Below are positions 8,801 to 18,456 of a stretch of 64,000 nt of DNA, in pieces (position 1 is the first letter of the stretch; each line of letters starts with the position of its first letter). Both the position numbers and the translations under genes were made by a program. The notes under the pieces were generated by a model. That model did not search any database. It was not told where the DNA came from and was given only the letters and a program-made list of their open reading frames with translations. The stretch spans positions 372,001-436,000 of the forward strand of contig MLAX01000001.1 in the NCBI GenBank assembly GCA_001890945.1, read 5' to 3'. The stretch is from Alphaproteobacteria bacterium AO1-B (GTDB lineage Bacteria; Pseudomonadota; Alphaproteobacteria; Rhizobiales; Stappiaceae).

Positions 8801-10477
8801 ATGTCTTTCGGCAAGGGGCTTTCACGCAAGCCGTCCCAGCCAAAAGGGCGTCAATTGGAGGATGCGGCACTTACAGAAGTGCAGGCGCTGCTTGGAGATG
8901 AGCCGCGCCGCCGCGATCTGTTGATTGAGCATCTGCATAAGATCCAAGACGCATATGGGTGTCTGGAGGCGCGTCACCTGCGTGCGCTGGCAGAGGAAAT
9001 GCGTCTTTCTCAGGCTGAGGTCTATGAAGTCGCGAGCTTCTACCACCACTTCGATATTGTCCGCGAAGGCGAGGCAAAACCGGCACCGGTGACTGTCCGT
9101 GTATGCGACAGCATCACGTGTTCGCTCAAAGGCGCGGATGCCTTGGCGGCGGCTCTGGAAAGTGGTGTGGACCCGAGCAAAGTTCGGATACAGAAAGTGC
9201 CCTGCATCGGCCGGTGCGCAGCTGCCCCGGCTGCTCAAGTGGGCAAGCGGGCGGTCGATCATGCAAACGAGATGTCTGTCCGCTCTCTGTTGTTTGAAGG
9301 AATAGTTGCACCGGAAATTCCACAGTACACAGGTTTTGAGGCCTATCGTAGATCGGGCGGTTACAAAGTCCTGGAGCGTGTCAGGTCTGGCGATCTGACT
9401 GCTGAATCCGTGGCCGATCTCGTACTGGCCGCGGGTCTGCGCGGTCTGGGTGGTGCAGGTTTTCCAACCGGCACCAAATGGAAGATTGTCCACGATCTTC
9501 CGGGACCAAAATTCCTGACGATCAACGGCGACGAAGGCGAGCCGGGGACGTTCAAGGACCGGTATCACCTGGAGAGCGATCCACACCGTCTCCTTGAAGG
9601 TGCTCTTGTTGCTGCCCATGCGATTTCCGCTGATCGGATCTATCTCTACATGCGGGACGAGTACCCTGCCGTTCTGGAGATTTTGAACACGGAAATCGAG
9701 GCGCTGCGGTCAGCCGGGATCATCACAACGATCGATATCGAGATCCGCCGGGGAGCTGGCGCGTACATTTGCGGCGAAGAAAGCGCGATGATCGAGTCAA
9801 TCGAAGGCAAGCGTGGTTTGCCCCGTCATCGCCCGCCGTTCATTGCTCAAGTCGGTTTGTTTGGCCGTCCGACCCTCAACCACAATATCGAGACACTCTT
9901 TTGGATTCGCGACATTGTCGAAAAAGGGCCGGAGTGGTTTGCCGAGCAAGGGCGTCGGGGGCATAAGGGTTTCCGCTCTTTCTCGGTATCTGGCCGTGTC
10001 AGGAAGCCGGGTGTGAAACTGGCTCCGGCCGGAATCACCATGAACGAGCTGCTTGACGAGTATTGCGGCGGTATGGAAGACGGCCACAGCTTCAAGGGCT
10101 ATCTGCCAGGCGGGGCATCCGGTGGGATCCTGCCGGCTTCGCTCGCAGATGAACCGCTTGATTTCGGCACGCTCGACAAGCACGGCTGCTTCATTGGCAG
10201 CCACGCGATTGTCGTCTTTTCCGATCAGGATGACATGCGCGATGCGGCCCTCAACTTGATGCGGTTCTTCAAGCATGAGAGCTGCGGTCAGTGCACACCG
10301 TGCCGGTCTGGCACTGAAAAAATGGAAAAGCTGCTCGTTGACGGCGACTGGGATCAGGACAAGATTGCTGATCTGGACGCAGTCATGCGTTCAGCGTCCA
10401 TTTGTGGTCTTGGACAAGCCGCCAGCAACCCTGTGGCGTCCGTGCTAAAATTCTTCTCTGAGGAGTTTGAAGTATGA
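8801..10477 (+). CDS. fdsB: Formate dehydrogenase diaphorase subunit, NuoE-NuoF fusion
   Basis: This subunit passes electrons from the formate-oxidising alpha subunit to NAD+ (soluble, cytoplasmic). Residues ~25-160 form a NuoE/HoxE-like thioredoxin-fold [2Fe-2S] domain with ligands in CDSITC and PCIGRC. Residues ~175-558 form a NuoF-like domain: FMN loop LRGLGGAGFPTGTKW, NADH-binding INGDEGEPGTFKDR, and a C-terminal [4Fe-4S] motif ESCGQCTPCRSGT with a later Cys in SICGLGQ. In Ralstonia or Rhodobacter the two domains are separate genes (fdsG, fdsB); here they are one protein, as reported for other alphaproteobacteria. The stop overlaps the alpha-subunit start (ATGA). The start has CTGGGAG upstream. 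Confidence 0.9.
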   Translation: MSFGKGLSRKPSQPKGRQLEDAALTEVQALLGDEPRRRDLLIEHLHKIQDAYGCLEARHLRALAEEMRLSQAEVYEVASFYHHFDIVREGEAKPAPVTVRVCDSITCSLKGADALAAALESGVDPSKVRIQKVPCIGRCAAAPAAQVGKRAVDHANEMSVRSLLFEGIVAPEIPQYTGFEAYRRSGGYKVLERVRSGDLTAESVADLVLAAGLRGLGGAGFPTGTKWKIVHDLPGPKFLTINGDEGEPGTFKDRYHLESDPHRLLEGALVAAHAISADRIYLYMRDEYPAVLEILNTEIEALRSAGIITTIDIEIRRGAGAYICGEESAMIESIEGKRGLPRHRPPFIAQVGLFGRPTLNHNIETLFWIRDIVEKGPEWFAEQGRRGHKGFRSFSVSGRVRKPGVKLAPAGITMNELLDEYCGGMEDGHSFKGYLPGGASGGILPASLADEPLDFGTLDKHGCFIGSHAIVVFSDQDDMRDAALNLMRFFKHESCGQCTPCRSGTEKMEKLLVDGDWDQDKIADLDAVMRSASICGLGQAASNPVASVLKFFSEEFEV

Positions 10478-13242
10478 GCAACATCACCTTCTCTCTCGAC
10501 GGGAAAACCGTAACAGCGGAAGACGGCGAAACCATTTGGCAAGTGGCGAAACGCGAAGGCGTCGCTATTCCGCATCTCTGTCACAAGGACGCGCCAGGAT
10601 ACCGGTCGGACGGAAACTGCCGAGCCTGTATGGTGGATATCGAGGGCGAGCGCACGCTTGCGGCCTCCTGTATCCGCACGCCGTCCGAAGGGATGGTTGT
10701 CCAGACGGCCACGGAGCGGGCGTCCAAGGCGCGCGAAATGGTGTTCGAGCTGCTCGCCTCTGACCAACCGAGCCGCGATCAGCACCCGGACCCGGAGAGC
10801 GATTTTTTCAAATGGTCCGATGCGATCGGTGTCACCTCCAGCCGTTACGCGCCGTGCGAGAAGCCGGCCCAGGATGTGTCGCATCCCGCAATTGCCGTGA
10901 ATCTCGACGCTTGTATCGCCTGTAATTTGTGCGAACGAGCCTGTCGGGAAGTCCAGGTGAACGACGTTATCGGAATGGCAGATCGCGGGTCCCATACGGC
11001 TCCGGTCTTTGACCTTGCCGACCCCATGGGCCTGTCCACCTGTGTGGCCTGCGGCGAGTGCGTTTCGGCTTGTCCGACCGGCGCACTGATGGAAAAGAGC
11101 CTGCTTGACGCAGCCGCAAAGACCCGGGAAGTCTATGCAGATGAAACCATAGACAGTGTCTGCCCGTTCTGCGGTGTGGGCTGTCTGACATCTGTTTCCG
11201 TGAAAGACGGCAAGGTCGTGAGCGTTGAAGGCCGCGATGGCCCGGCCAACGAAAACCGGTTGTGCGTCAAAGGCCGCTTCGGTTTCGACTATGTATCAAG
11301 CCCGCAGCGGCTGACAAAACCGTTGATCCGCCGGGATGATGCCCCGAAGGATGCGGGCATCTCGCTAACCCTCGACAACTATCTCGAGGTCTTCCGCGAA
11401 GCGACCTGGGACGAGGCGTTGGATCGGGCGGCAAATGGCCTGAAAGTGACGTTTGAAACCAAGGGCGGTGCAGGTATTGCCGGGTTTGGGTCCGCAAAAG
11501 GCTCGAACGAAGAAGCTTATCTTTTCCAGAAGCTGATCCGTCAGGGGTTCCAGACGAACAATGTCGATCACTGCACGCGGCTTTGTCATGCCTCGTCGGT
11601 TGCAGCGTTGATGGAAGGCATCGGCTCCGGGGCCGTCACTGCACCGTTCAACGCGGCAGAAGATGCCGACTGCATGATCGTGATCGGTGCGCGGCCCGAA
11701 CAGAACCACCCGGTCGCCGCGACCTACATTAAGCAGGCGGCAAAGAACGGCACCAAGCTGATCGTCATGGACCCGCGCGGGCAGGGGCTGATGCGCCACG
11801 CCGATTACGGGCTCAAGTTCAAGCCCGGGACGGATGTTGCAATGCTCAACGCCATCCTGAACGTCATCGTGAGCGAGAAGCTCTATGATGAGCAGTATAT
11901 CGCTGCACATGTGGATGGCTTTGAAGCTCTGAAGGAAAAGATCCAAGATTTCACCCCGGAAGCAATGGAACCGGTTTGCGGCATTGATGCCGGCACCTTG
12001 CGCGAGGTTGCCCGGCTTTACGCGACCAGCCCGCGTTCGATCATTTACTGGGGCATGGGTGTTTCCCAGCACGTTCATGGCACCGACAATGTCCGCTGCC
12101 TGATCGCTATGGCACTGACAACCGGTCAGATCGGCCGTCCGGGCACCGGCCTTCACCCTCTGCGCGGCCAGAACAACGTGCAAGGCGCCTCCGATGCGGG
12201 CCTCATCCCGATGGTTTTCCCGGACTACCGGTCCGTTGAAAACGTTGATATCCGGGCAGAATATGAAGATGCCTGGGGTCGTACACTGGACCCGGTTCGC
12301 GGTCTGACCGTCGTCGAGATCATGGACGATATCCTGGCTGGCGGCATTGAGGCCATGTACATCCAGGGCGAAAACCCGGCTATGTCCGATCCGGATCAGA
12401 ACCATGCACGAAAGGCCCTTTCCAGCCTGAAGCATCTGGTGGTTCAGGACATCTTTTTGACCGAAACCGCCTGGCATGCGGATGTGATCCTGCCGGCCTC
12501 AGCACATGCGGAAAAGCTCGGCACCTACACCAACACCAACCGTCAGGTTCAAATCGGCCGGCCTTGTGTCCCGATGCCGGGCGAAGCGCGCGCAGATTGG
12601 GAGCTGATTATTGCAATTGCCAACCGGCTGGGACTCGATTGGTCCTATGACGGCGTGCCGGCGATCTACGAGGAAATGCGCTCCCACATGGCGTCCATCC
12701 AGAATATCTCCTGGGAGCGTCTGGAGCGCGATGGCACGGTGACCTATCCGGCAGACAGCCCGGACAAGCCCGGCAACGAGATCCTGTTCGGTCAGTCGTT
12801 CCCGACGGCTGATGGCCGGGGCAAGATCGTGCCAACGGACCTGGTCCCGCCGGATGAAACGCCGGATGAGGACTTCCCGATGGTCCTGACCACCGGACGG
12901 ATGCTGGAGCATTGGCATACCGGTGCGATGACCCGCCGGGCGGCAGTTCTGGATGCGATCGAACCGGAACCGGTTGTTTCGATGAACCCGCGCGACATCA
13001 AGCTCCAAGGCCTGGAGATTGGTCAGCAGGTGACTGTGGAAACACGCCGGGGGGCGATCACGCTGACACTTCGAGCGGACCGTGACGTGTCGACTGGGAT
13101 GATGTTCGTGCCCTTCTGTTTTTATGAGGCGCCGGCGAACTTCCTCACAAATCCGCAGCTCGATCCGTTCGGCAAGATCCCGGAGTTCAAGTTCTGCGCG
13201 GCCCGGATTTCAGCCGCCGAACACAGGGAAGCTGCGGAATAG
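10474..13242 (+). CDS. fdsA: NAD-dependent formate dehydrogenase, molybdenum alpha subunit
   Basis: Oxidises formate to CO2 at a bis-MGD molybdenum/tungsten centre. Domains in order: an N-terminal [2Fe-2S] ferredoxin domain (Cys36, Cys49, Cys52, Cys66), two [4Fe-4S] clusters (CIACNLCERAC and CVACGECVSACP), a further [4Fe-4S] (CPFCGVGC ... LCVKGRFG), then the molybdopterin oxidoreductase core and the C-terminal molydopterin-binding domain. The active-site cysteine is Cys371 in TRLCHASSV, at the place of selenocysteine in E. coli FdhF, so this is a Cys enzyme. 922 residues fits FdsA. No fdhD- or fdsD-like maturation gene is next to it, although these often accompany fds operons. Confidence 0.95.
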   Translation: MSNITFSLDGKTVTAEDGETIWQVAKREGVAIPHLCHKDAPGYRSDGNCRACMVDIEGERTLAASCIRTPSEGMVVQTATERASKAREMVFELLASDQPSRDQHPDPESDFFKWSDAIGVTSSRYAPCEKPAQDVSHPAIAVNLDACIACNLCERACREVQVNDVIGMADRGSHTAPVFDLADPMGLSTCVACGECVSACPTGALMEKSLLDAAAKTREVYADETIDSVCPFCGVGCLTSVSVKDGKVVSVEGRDGPANENRLCVKGRFGFDYVSSPQRLTKPLIRRDDAPKDAGISLTLDNYLEVFREATWDEALDRAANGLKVTFETKGGAGIAGFGSAKGSNEEAYLFQKLIRQGFQTNNVDHCTRLCHASSVAALMEGIGSGAVTAPFNAAEDADCMIVIGARPEQNHPVAATYIKQAAKNGTKLIVMDPRGQGLMRHADYGLKFKPGTDVAMLNAILNVIVSEKLYDEQYIAAHVDGFEALKEKIQDFTPEAMEPVCGIDAGTLREVARLYATSPRSIIYWGMGVSQHVHGTDNVRCLIAMALTTGQIGRPGTGLHPLRGQNNVQGASDAGLIPMVFPDYRSVENVDIRAEYEDAWGRTLDPVRGLTVVEIMDDILAGGIEAMYIQGENPAMSDPDQNHARKALSSLKHLVVQDIFLTETAWHADVILPASAHAEKLGTYTNTNRQVQIGRPCVPMPGEARADWELIIAIANRLGLDWSYDGVPAIYEEMRSHMASIQNISWERLERDGTVTYPADSPDKPGNEILFGQSFPTADGRGKIVPTDLVPPDETPDEDFPMVLTTGRMLEHWHTGAMTRRAAVLDAIEPEPVVSMNPRDIKLQGLEIGQQVTVETRRGAITLTLRADRDVSTGMMFVPFCFYEAPANFLTNPQLDPFGKIPEFKFCAARISAAEHREAAE

Positions 13243-13266
13243 ATCTCCTGATCATTAGATAAAAAA

Positions 13267-13290
13267 GGGCGGCCTAGCGGCCGCCCTTTT
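13267..13290. terminator. Bidirectional terminator between convergent genes
   Basis: An 8-bp perfect stem GGGCGGCC / GGCCGCCC with TAGC loop, preceded by AAAAAA and followed by TTTT, so it can act on both strands between fdsA and the convergent exported-protein gene. Confidence 0.85.
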
Positions 13291-13312
13291 CGTTTCTGCG
13301 TTTCCCGAAGTC

Positions 13313-15481
13313 TTAGTTTGCCTTGACCTGAACGTTCAAGAGGTCCGGCAGGGTTTGAGGCGCCGCCAAGCTGCCGACAATTTGCGCCAGCGGGACAGGT
13401 GCCTGCGGCTTGAGGCTCAAAGTGATCTCGCCTGGATTTTCGAGAAACTCTGAAACCGCTGATCGAACCATCTCGGTGAAAGCAGCATTTTGGATTGGCG
13501 CCGTCATTTCGGCTGCCTGCTCCGTCAGAGCTTCGCGGAACACATTGACCGGTATGTTCTGGTCATTGGCGATGTGAGCGAGACCGTTCTCGGTAACACC
13601 GTCGTCGACAAACCGGATGCGGGCGTCGATGAACTGGGCAACGATCAATGCCATCTGACCTTGGCCTTCGGGATCTTCAAAAAGCTCCTTCGGGACATTG
13701 CCGAACCGCGCGGAAGCCTCCGCCCGTCCAACACCTTCCATTTCGAACGTAAGCCGTTCGAGGTTGAGTTCCTTTGTGGCTTCGTCCCAATAAAGACGCG
13801 TTTCATCAGACCAGATGATCTCGGAGATCCCGAGCGCATCCAAAAATGCTTCCACTTCCGGATCGCCCAAAGCCTTCGCAGGGATCTGAATGCCGTCGTT
13901 CTTGGCATAATAGCTTGTAGGGATGGGCGGCACCGTTGAAGACATCCGCATTTCAGCACGGTTCACACTGGTGACACCAGCATCCGGCACGGCGACCTTA
14001 AGCCCCTCCACTTCATACGAAATGGACCGCGGCATGAACGCCCGAAGGACGTCCAAAGGGTTCTCCTCGCCATAATCGGGATTGTCGACCAACGTTGCGA
14101 TCATGCTTTCCATCGGAGCAAAGTCGGCGAATTCAATATCGCCAAGTGCGGCCCATTCCAAAGACATGGCTGCACCCTCGGGCAGGTCTGGGGCGGCAAC
14201 ACCGACAAGCATCATTTCCCCGATGCCATCAGAACTGACATTTGTCAGTGCGGCCTCCTTGATGGTCACCTTTGCAGGTGTGTCCACGCCTGCTTGCTCT
14301 ATGCTGACGTCAATTCCGGAAACACGCGCGTCTGCGATCGCAAAGGAGCGGTAGATCTGGAAAACATTGGTGATGATGTCGACAGGCTCCGGCAATTCTC
14401 CGGCAATCATCTTGTCCATCAGATCGAGGAAATCATTTTCGCGTTTTACGAAGGTCAGATCATCCATCGAGCTCCGGTCGATCTTGAAGGCAATCGTCGT
14501 CCCGTCGCCCAGATCCTGCCGAGTGGAATAATCAACCGCAGAAGCCGTCCTGATAACTGTTACTTGATCACCGGTCTCCGGAACATCCGGATCGAGCAGC
14601 GCAATCAGGGCGTTTGCATCCATGTCCTCATAGATAGTCTTTCCCTGGGACGTCGTTTGGGTGAGTGTCTGCCCGCTGGTCTCATCACGGGTTTCGAGGG
14701 TCTGGGTCATCTTGTCGAGCGAATAACGTGCGATCTTTCCGTCGACCGCCCCGGCCATGAGATACCCGTCCAGCTGAACGGTTCCAGACATGACTTGGGC
14801 TTCGTTACCGTCTTCGTCTGCATATGCTTCCAGCGTCATGGCTGTCGTATCGACCCGAACCTCATCATAGGAAGCTTGCAGGAGGGTTTTGAAAAACGGC
14901 AACCATCGGCTGGCTTGTTTATCCGGATCTTCGGCAGGTACAGCGGGTATGGCGAAGCTGTAGTTTTCAGCTTTTGCTCCGGCCAGCCGTGCGTCAGCCA
15001 AAAAACGGCCTTCACCGTCAATGGCGGCTGATATGCTGAGGCTTGTGTCGTCCGAGTATGACCATCGGTCTGCGGAAAAGACGTTATTGTCTTCGCTCAA
15101 ACCTTCAATTGTCACCGTGCCCGATGATAGGGACAGGTCGTAGGAAAGGTTCGTGTTTTCGGAGGCGTCTGCGTCAGCGTCATCACCGTCAAATCCCTCG
15201 GCAGGAAGATCTGTAATAACGCCTTTGAAACCGAGACTGGCGCCCGAGATCGTGAGTGTATCTGTGGTGCCGTCATAGTTGATCGCACCGTCCTCAACTG
15301 TAAACCCAAGTTCCCTTAGGCCGGCAACATAAGCGTTATAGGCTTCGAGTCCGGTCGTTTGTGCGCTGGCTATTCCAGGAGTAATTGCAAGAGCAAAACC
15401 GACCGAAAGCACGGTCGTTCTCATGGGCGCCAGGTAGGCGGGGCGGGGGCATTTGGAGAGAGGGCTGGACAAATACAACAT
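13313..15481 (-). CDS. Large exported protein of unknown function
   Basis: I do not recognise this 722-residue protein. A signal peptide is visible (MRTTVLSVGFALAITPGIASAQ, cleavage likely after ASA), so the mature protein is periplasmic or outer-membrane associated. The ATG at 15481 has GGAG seven bases upstream and adds 19 residues before that signal; the ATG at 15424 starts directly at the signal but lacks a Shine-Dalgarno. The mature part is acidic, cysteine-free as far as I read it, and rich in T/S and D/E beta-type patterns with repeated phrases such as SGTVTIEGLSED and AYADEDGNEAQV. This suggests a long beta-sheet fold of the AsmA/YdgA kind, but that is speculation. It is convergent with fdsA and shares a terminator. 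Confidence 0.75.
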   Translation of the reverse strand: MLYLSSPLSKCPRPAYLAPMRTTVLSVGFALAITPGIASAQTTGLEAYNAYVAGLRELGFTVEDGAINYDGTTDTLTISGASLGFKGVITDLPAEGFDGDDADADASENTNLSYDLSLSSGTVTIEGLSEDNNVFSADRWSYSDDTSLSISAAIDGEGRFLADARLAGAKAENYSFAIPAVPAEDPDKQASRWLPFFKTLLQASYDEVRVDTTAMTLEAYADEDGNEAQVMSGTVQLDGYLMAGAVDGKIARYSLDKMTQTLETRDETSGQTLTQTTSQGKTIYEDMDANALIALLDPDVPETGDQVTVIRTASAVDYSTRQDLGDGTTIAFKIDRSSMDDLTFVKRENDFLDLMDKMIAGELPEPVDIITNVFQIYRSFAIADARVSGIDVSIEQAGVDTPAKVTIKEAALTNVSSDGIGEMMLVGVAAPDLPEGAAMSLEWAALGDIEFADFAPMESMIATLVDNPDYGEENPLDVLRAFMPRSISYEVEGLKVAVPDAGVTSVNRAEMRMSSTVPPIPTSYYAKNDGIQIPAKALGDPEVEAFLDALGISEIIWSDETRLYWDEATKELNLERLTFEMEGVGRAEASARFGNVPKELFEDPEGQGQMALIVAQFIDARIRFVDDGVTENGLAHIANDQNIPVNVFREALTEQAAEMTAPIQNAAFTEMVRSAVSEFLENPGEITLSLKPQAPVPLAQIVGSLAAPQTLPDLLNVQVKAN

Positions 15482-15607
15482 TTTGGCTCCGGTATCCGGG
15501 ATAGAGGTCCGGCATATCCGAGGAAAAACACCCCTTGCCGTGATGACCTTTCAATAAACTATAGACCATTCTCACAAGAAGATGGCCCAAAGCTGGTGAT
15601 CACTTTT

Positions 15608-16759
15608 TTATCCTTGCTTCTGCCACTCGCTGCGGACTTCAGCGCTGGTTTCGGATGCCAGCGCGGAATGGCTCTTTTGTTTGAACATGTCAGCTGGAAC
15701 AAGTTGGCGCCAGGCCCAGACCGCTGTGCCACGCACGGTTTCATCCGGATCATCCAGTAGCAGCTCAACAGAATGTACGAGATCCGGTTTTCCCGAATTC
15801 CCGGCTGCAATTAGAACATTGCGTAGGAACCGGTTTCGGCCAATCCGTTTGATCGGAGATCCGGAAAAGAGTTTCCGGAACGCTGGATCGTCCAATTTCA
15901 ACAAGTTGGCGAGCTGCGGAGACTTCAAATCCTCTCGGGCCACCAGTTTTGCCTCGCTTGCAGCTTCAGCAAATTTGTTCCAGGGACAGGCCGCCAGGCA
16001 GTCGTCACAGCCATAAATTCTGTTGCCGATGGGTTTTCGAAATTCATCTGGAATGGGACCGGCATGCTCGATGGTGAGATAGGAAATGCAGCGCCGCGCA
16101 TCCAGCTGGTAAGGCGCCGGGAAGGCATCTGTCGGACAAGCACCGAGGCATGCCTTGCAGGACCCGCAGTGATCGGTCTCCGCGCCGCTTTCCGGCAATT
16201 CCAGTGTCGTGAAGATAGAGCCCAGGAAGAACCAGGATCCGAGCTCCCGGGAAACCAGGTTGGTGTGTTTGCCCTGCCAGCCAAGCCCGGCCGCCTGACC
16301 CAACGGTTTTTCCATGACTGGCGCTGTATCGACGAACACCTTCACATCTCCGCCCGCACGCGAGATCAGAAAACTGGCAAGCTCTTTAAGGCGCCCTTTG
16401 ATGATGTCGTGGTAATCGCGGTGCCGTGCGTAAACAGAGACGCCGCCAGTGCCTTTGTCGCTCAGATGCGCCAGTGGATGGTTCTCCGGGGCATCGTCGG
16501 GGCCATAGTTCATGGCCAGCATGATGACGGAATTCACCTCTGACCAAAGCGCTTTCGGCGCCGCTCTGCGTTCGGCAGTTTCGGCCATCCAGCTCATCGA
16601 ACCGTGATAGTTTTTTTCAAGAAACGTATTCAGCCGGTCTCTTGCGTCCGGAATACTGTCCGCGGCTGCAATGTTTAAGGCATCAAAGCCGAGTGCGGTT
16701 GCCTTTGCTTGGAGAGCTGCAACAAGTTTTTGCGTCTTGGTGTCCAAGGCGTGCCCCAA
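15608..16759 (-). CDS. queG: Epoxyqueuosine reductase
   Basis: Reduces epoxyqueuosine to queuosine in tRNA (last step), a cobalamin-dependent iron-sulfur enzyme of the cytoplasm. Motifs: [21 protein letters not shown] with the cobalamin-facing core, the first [4Fe-4S] [16 protein letters not shown] and the second [14 protein letters not shown], then a HEAT-like C-terminus. 383 residues is normal. The B12 dependence ties it functionally to the cob cluster at 42-53 kb. It lies six bases after the GST gene on the same strand. Confidence 0.95.
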   Translation of the reverse strand: MGHALDTKTQKLVAALQAKATALGFDALNIAAADSIPDARDRLNTFLEKNYHGSMSWMAETAERRAAPKALWSEVNSVIMLAMNYGPDDAPENHPLAHLSDKGTGGVSVYARHRDYHDIIKGRLKELASFLISRAGGDVKVFVDTAPVMEKPLGQAAGLGWQGKHTNLVSRELGSWFFLGSIFTTLELPESGAETDHCGSCKACLGACPTDAFPAPYQLDARRCISYLTIEHAGPIPDEFRKPIGNRIYGCDDCLAACPWNKFAEAASEAKLVAREDLKSPQLANLLKLDDPAFRKLFSGSPIKRIGRNRFLRNVLIAAGNSGKPDLVHSVELLLDDPDETVRGTAVWAWRQLVPADMFKQKSHSALASETSAEVRSEWQKQG

Positions 16760-16765
16760 CGGTGC

Positions 16766-17458
16766 TCAAAAATCGAGATCCGCATAGGTCGATGCGGGCG
16801 GCATTCCCAGAACCTTTTCTCCCAGAAGAGGCCTCATGCTGGGGCGGGATTTTACCCGCGCATACCAGTTCTTGATATCCTCTTCGTTGTTCCATTTCAC
16901 CTCGCCGAGATAGTCTGCGCAAGATAGCGCCGCAGCCAGCGCAAAATCCGCAAAGGAGAGGCGGTCGCCGGCAAGCCAGCGGCGGGACGCAACGAGGTAG
17001 CCAAAGTACTTCAGATGGTGGTCGATGTTGGCCCGGGCGACCCGTAGTGCCGCAGAATCCGGCTCGCCCCCACCGGCGGATTTCGGCATGATCTGTTTGT
17101 AAATCCGCTCCCGAACCAGATGGCCGATCACTTCGACGTCAAATTTTGCCAGTGCCCAATCCACCAGTCTGCGAGTTTCCGCACGTGCATCGGGATGATC
17201 GGGCATCAGTCTGCGATCGCCGATCGCATATCCGCGGGTCTCATCAAGGTACTCCATGACCGGACCAGGGCCACAAATTGCCGGACCTTCATTCTCGACC
17301 ATCACCGGAATTGTGCCTGCAGCGTTCAAGATGAGCAATTCTTTAGGCCGTTCCCACGGGTTGATATGCCGCTCCTCGAAAGCCGCACCATACTCGCTCA
17401 AGATCAGGCGAATAAACCGGGAGGAAGGTGAAAACGGGTGGTGATAAAGGGTCAGCAT
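16766..17458 (-). CDS. Glutathione S-transferase family protein
   Basis: A 230-residue cytosolic GST. The thioredoxin-like N-terminal domain begins at the first residues (MLTLYHHPFSPSSRFIRLIL), with the cis-proline in TIPVMVENEG. The alpha-helical C-terminal domain contains the N-capping motif RLSFADFALAAAL. The open frame runs upstream to 17599, but that part does not look like GST, so I chose the ATG at 17458. No clear Shine-Dalgarno is seen. Substrate unknown. The GST-queG order with a six-base gap indicates an operon. Confidence 0.88.
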   Translation of the reverse strand: MLTLYHHPFSPSSRFIRLILSEYGAAFEERHINPWERPKELLILNAAGTIPVMVENEGPAICGPGPVMEYLDETRGYAIGDRRLMPDHPDARAETRRLVDWALAKFDVEVIGHLVRERIYKQIMPKSAGGGEPDSAALRVARANIDHHLKYFGYLVASRRWLAGDRLSFADFALAAALSCADYLGEVKWNNEEDIKNWYARVKSRPSMRPLLGEKVLGMPPASTYADLDF

Positions 17459-17649
17459 GAAAGCGTATAGAGCCTGAACTGTGGCAAGACTATGCCCGAT
17501 GGCCGTGGCAGACGAGAAGTTTGCCTCAGAACTGGTTATCAAGGGTTTGACGGAGGTCTCCGGGTCCGGCAAATAGGCGGTCGGAATTCGTCGCGACAAT
17601 TAGCGGATCACCCCGCCTGTCATCAAGGCTTTTGGAGACCTGATACACA

Positions 17650-18456
17650 ATGGATGGCCAAACGATTGTAAATGCTCTCATTTTGGGAGTGGTTGAGGGG
17701 CTAACCGAGTTCATTCCGGTCTCCTCAACAGGGCATTTGCTCCTCATTGGTCATTTTCTGGGGTTTGAGAGCACCGGCAAAACGTTTGAGGTGTTAATCC
17801 AGCTTGGAGCAATTCTGGCGATTCTGTCCGTTTATTCGGCACGGCTGTGGCAACTTGCGAAGTCCTTACCCAGTGATGCGGCCAGCCGAAGGTTTGTGTT
17901 CGGCATCCTGATTGCCTTTCTTCCGGCTGCTATCATCGGGGTCATGGCGCATGGCTTCATCAAAGAGGTGCTGTTTGAAACTCCAGCACTCGTCTGCACG
18001 ACATTGTTGGTTGGCGGTATCATTTTGTTGTGGATCGACCGCCTCGAGCTTTCACCGAAATACACCAACGTGATGGACTATCCGCTGTCTCTTTGCCTGA
18101 AGATCGGGTTCTGCCAGTGCTTGGCCATGGTTCCCGGGGTCTCCCGGTCCGGCGCAACCATCGCCGGGTCGCTGTTGATGGGCGCGGACAAGCGGTCTGC
18201 GGCAGAGTTTTCCTTCTTTCTCGCCATGCCGACCATGGCGGGGGCCTTTGCCTATGATCTTTATAAAAACCGGAATGTGATTTCGACGGACGATGTCGTC
18301 CTGATCAGTATTGGATTTGTCGCCTCCTTCATCGCGGGTTTCTTTGTTGTCAAAGGGCTCCTCGATTTCGTCTCCCGTCATGGCTTTGCGCCTTTTGCCT
18401 GGTGGCGCATTTTTGTGGGCCTTGCCGGTTTTGCCGGTCTTTATTTCCTAGGCTGA
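17650..18456 (+). CDS. uppP: Undecaprenyl-diphosphate phosphatase
   Basis: Recycles undecaprenyl diphosphate to the monophosphate carrier for peptidoglycan and LPS precursors; integral inner-membrane protein with about eight helices. The two BacA/UppP signatures are present: [16 protein letters not shown] (Glu16, Glu20, Ser26, His29) and [11 protein letters not shown] with the essential Arg. 268 residues is normal. It overlaps tail-to-tail by nine bases with the WYL regulator on the other strand. Confidence 0.96.
   Translation: MDGQTIVNALILGVVEGLTEFIPVSSTGHLLLIGHFLGFESTGKTFEVLIQLGAILAILSVYSARLWQLAKSLPSDAASRRFVFGILIAFLPAAIIGVMAHGFIKEVLFETPALVCTTLLVGGIILLWIDRLELSPKYTNVMDYPLSLCLKIGFCQCLAMVPGVSRSGATIAGSLLMGADKRSAAEFSFFLAMPTMAGAFAYDLYKNRNVISTDDVVLISIGFVASFIAGFFVVKGLLDFVSRHGFAPFAWWRIFVGLAGFAGLYFLG

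Noticed and set aside
11365..12477. 370-codon open frame on the minus strand
   Set aside because: It is fully inside fdsA, whose molybdopterin motifs are clear; it is a frame shadow of GC-biased coding DNA.
14294..15031. 245-codon open frame on the plus strand
   Set aside because: It is antisense to the exported-protein gene, has no start signal and no recognisable domain.
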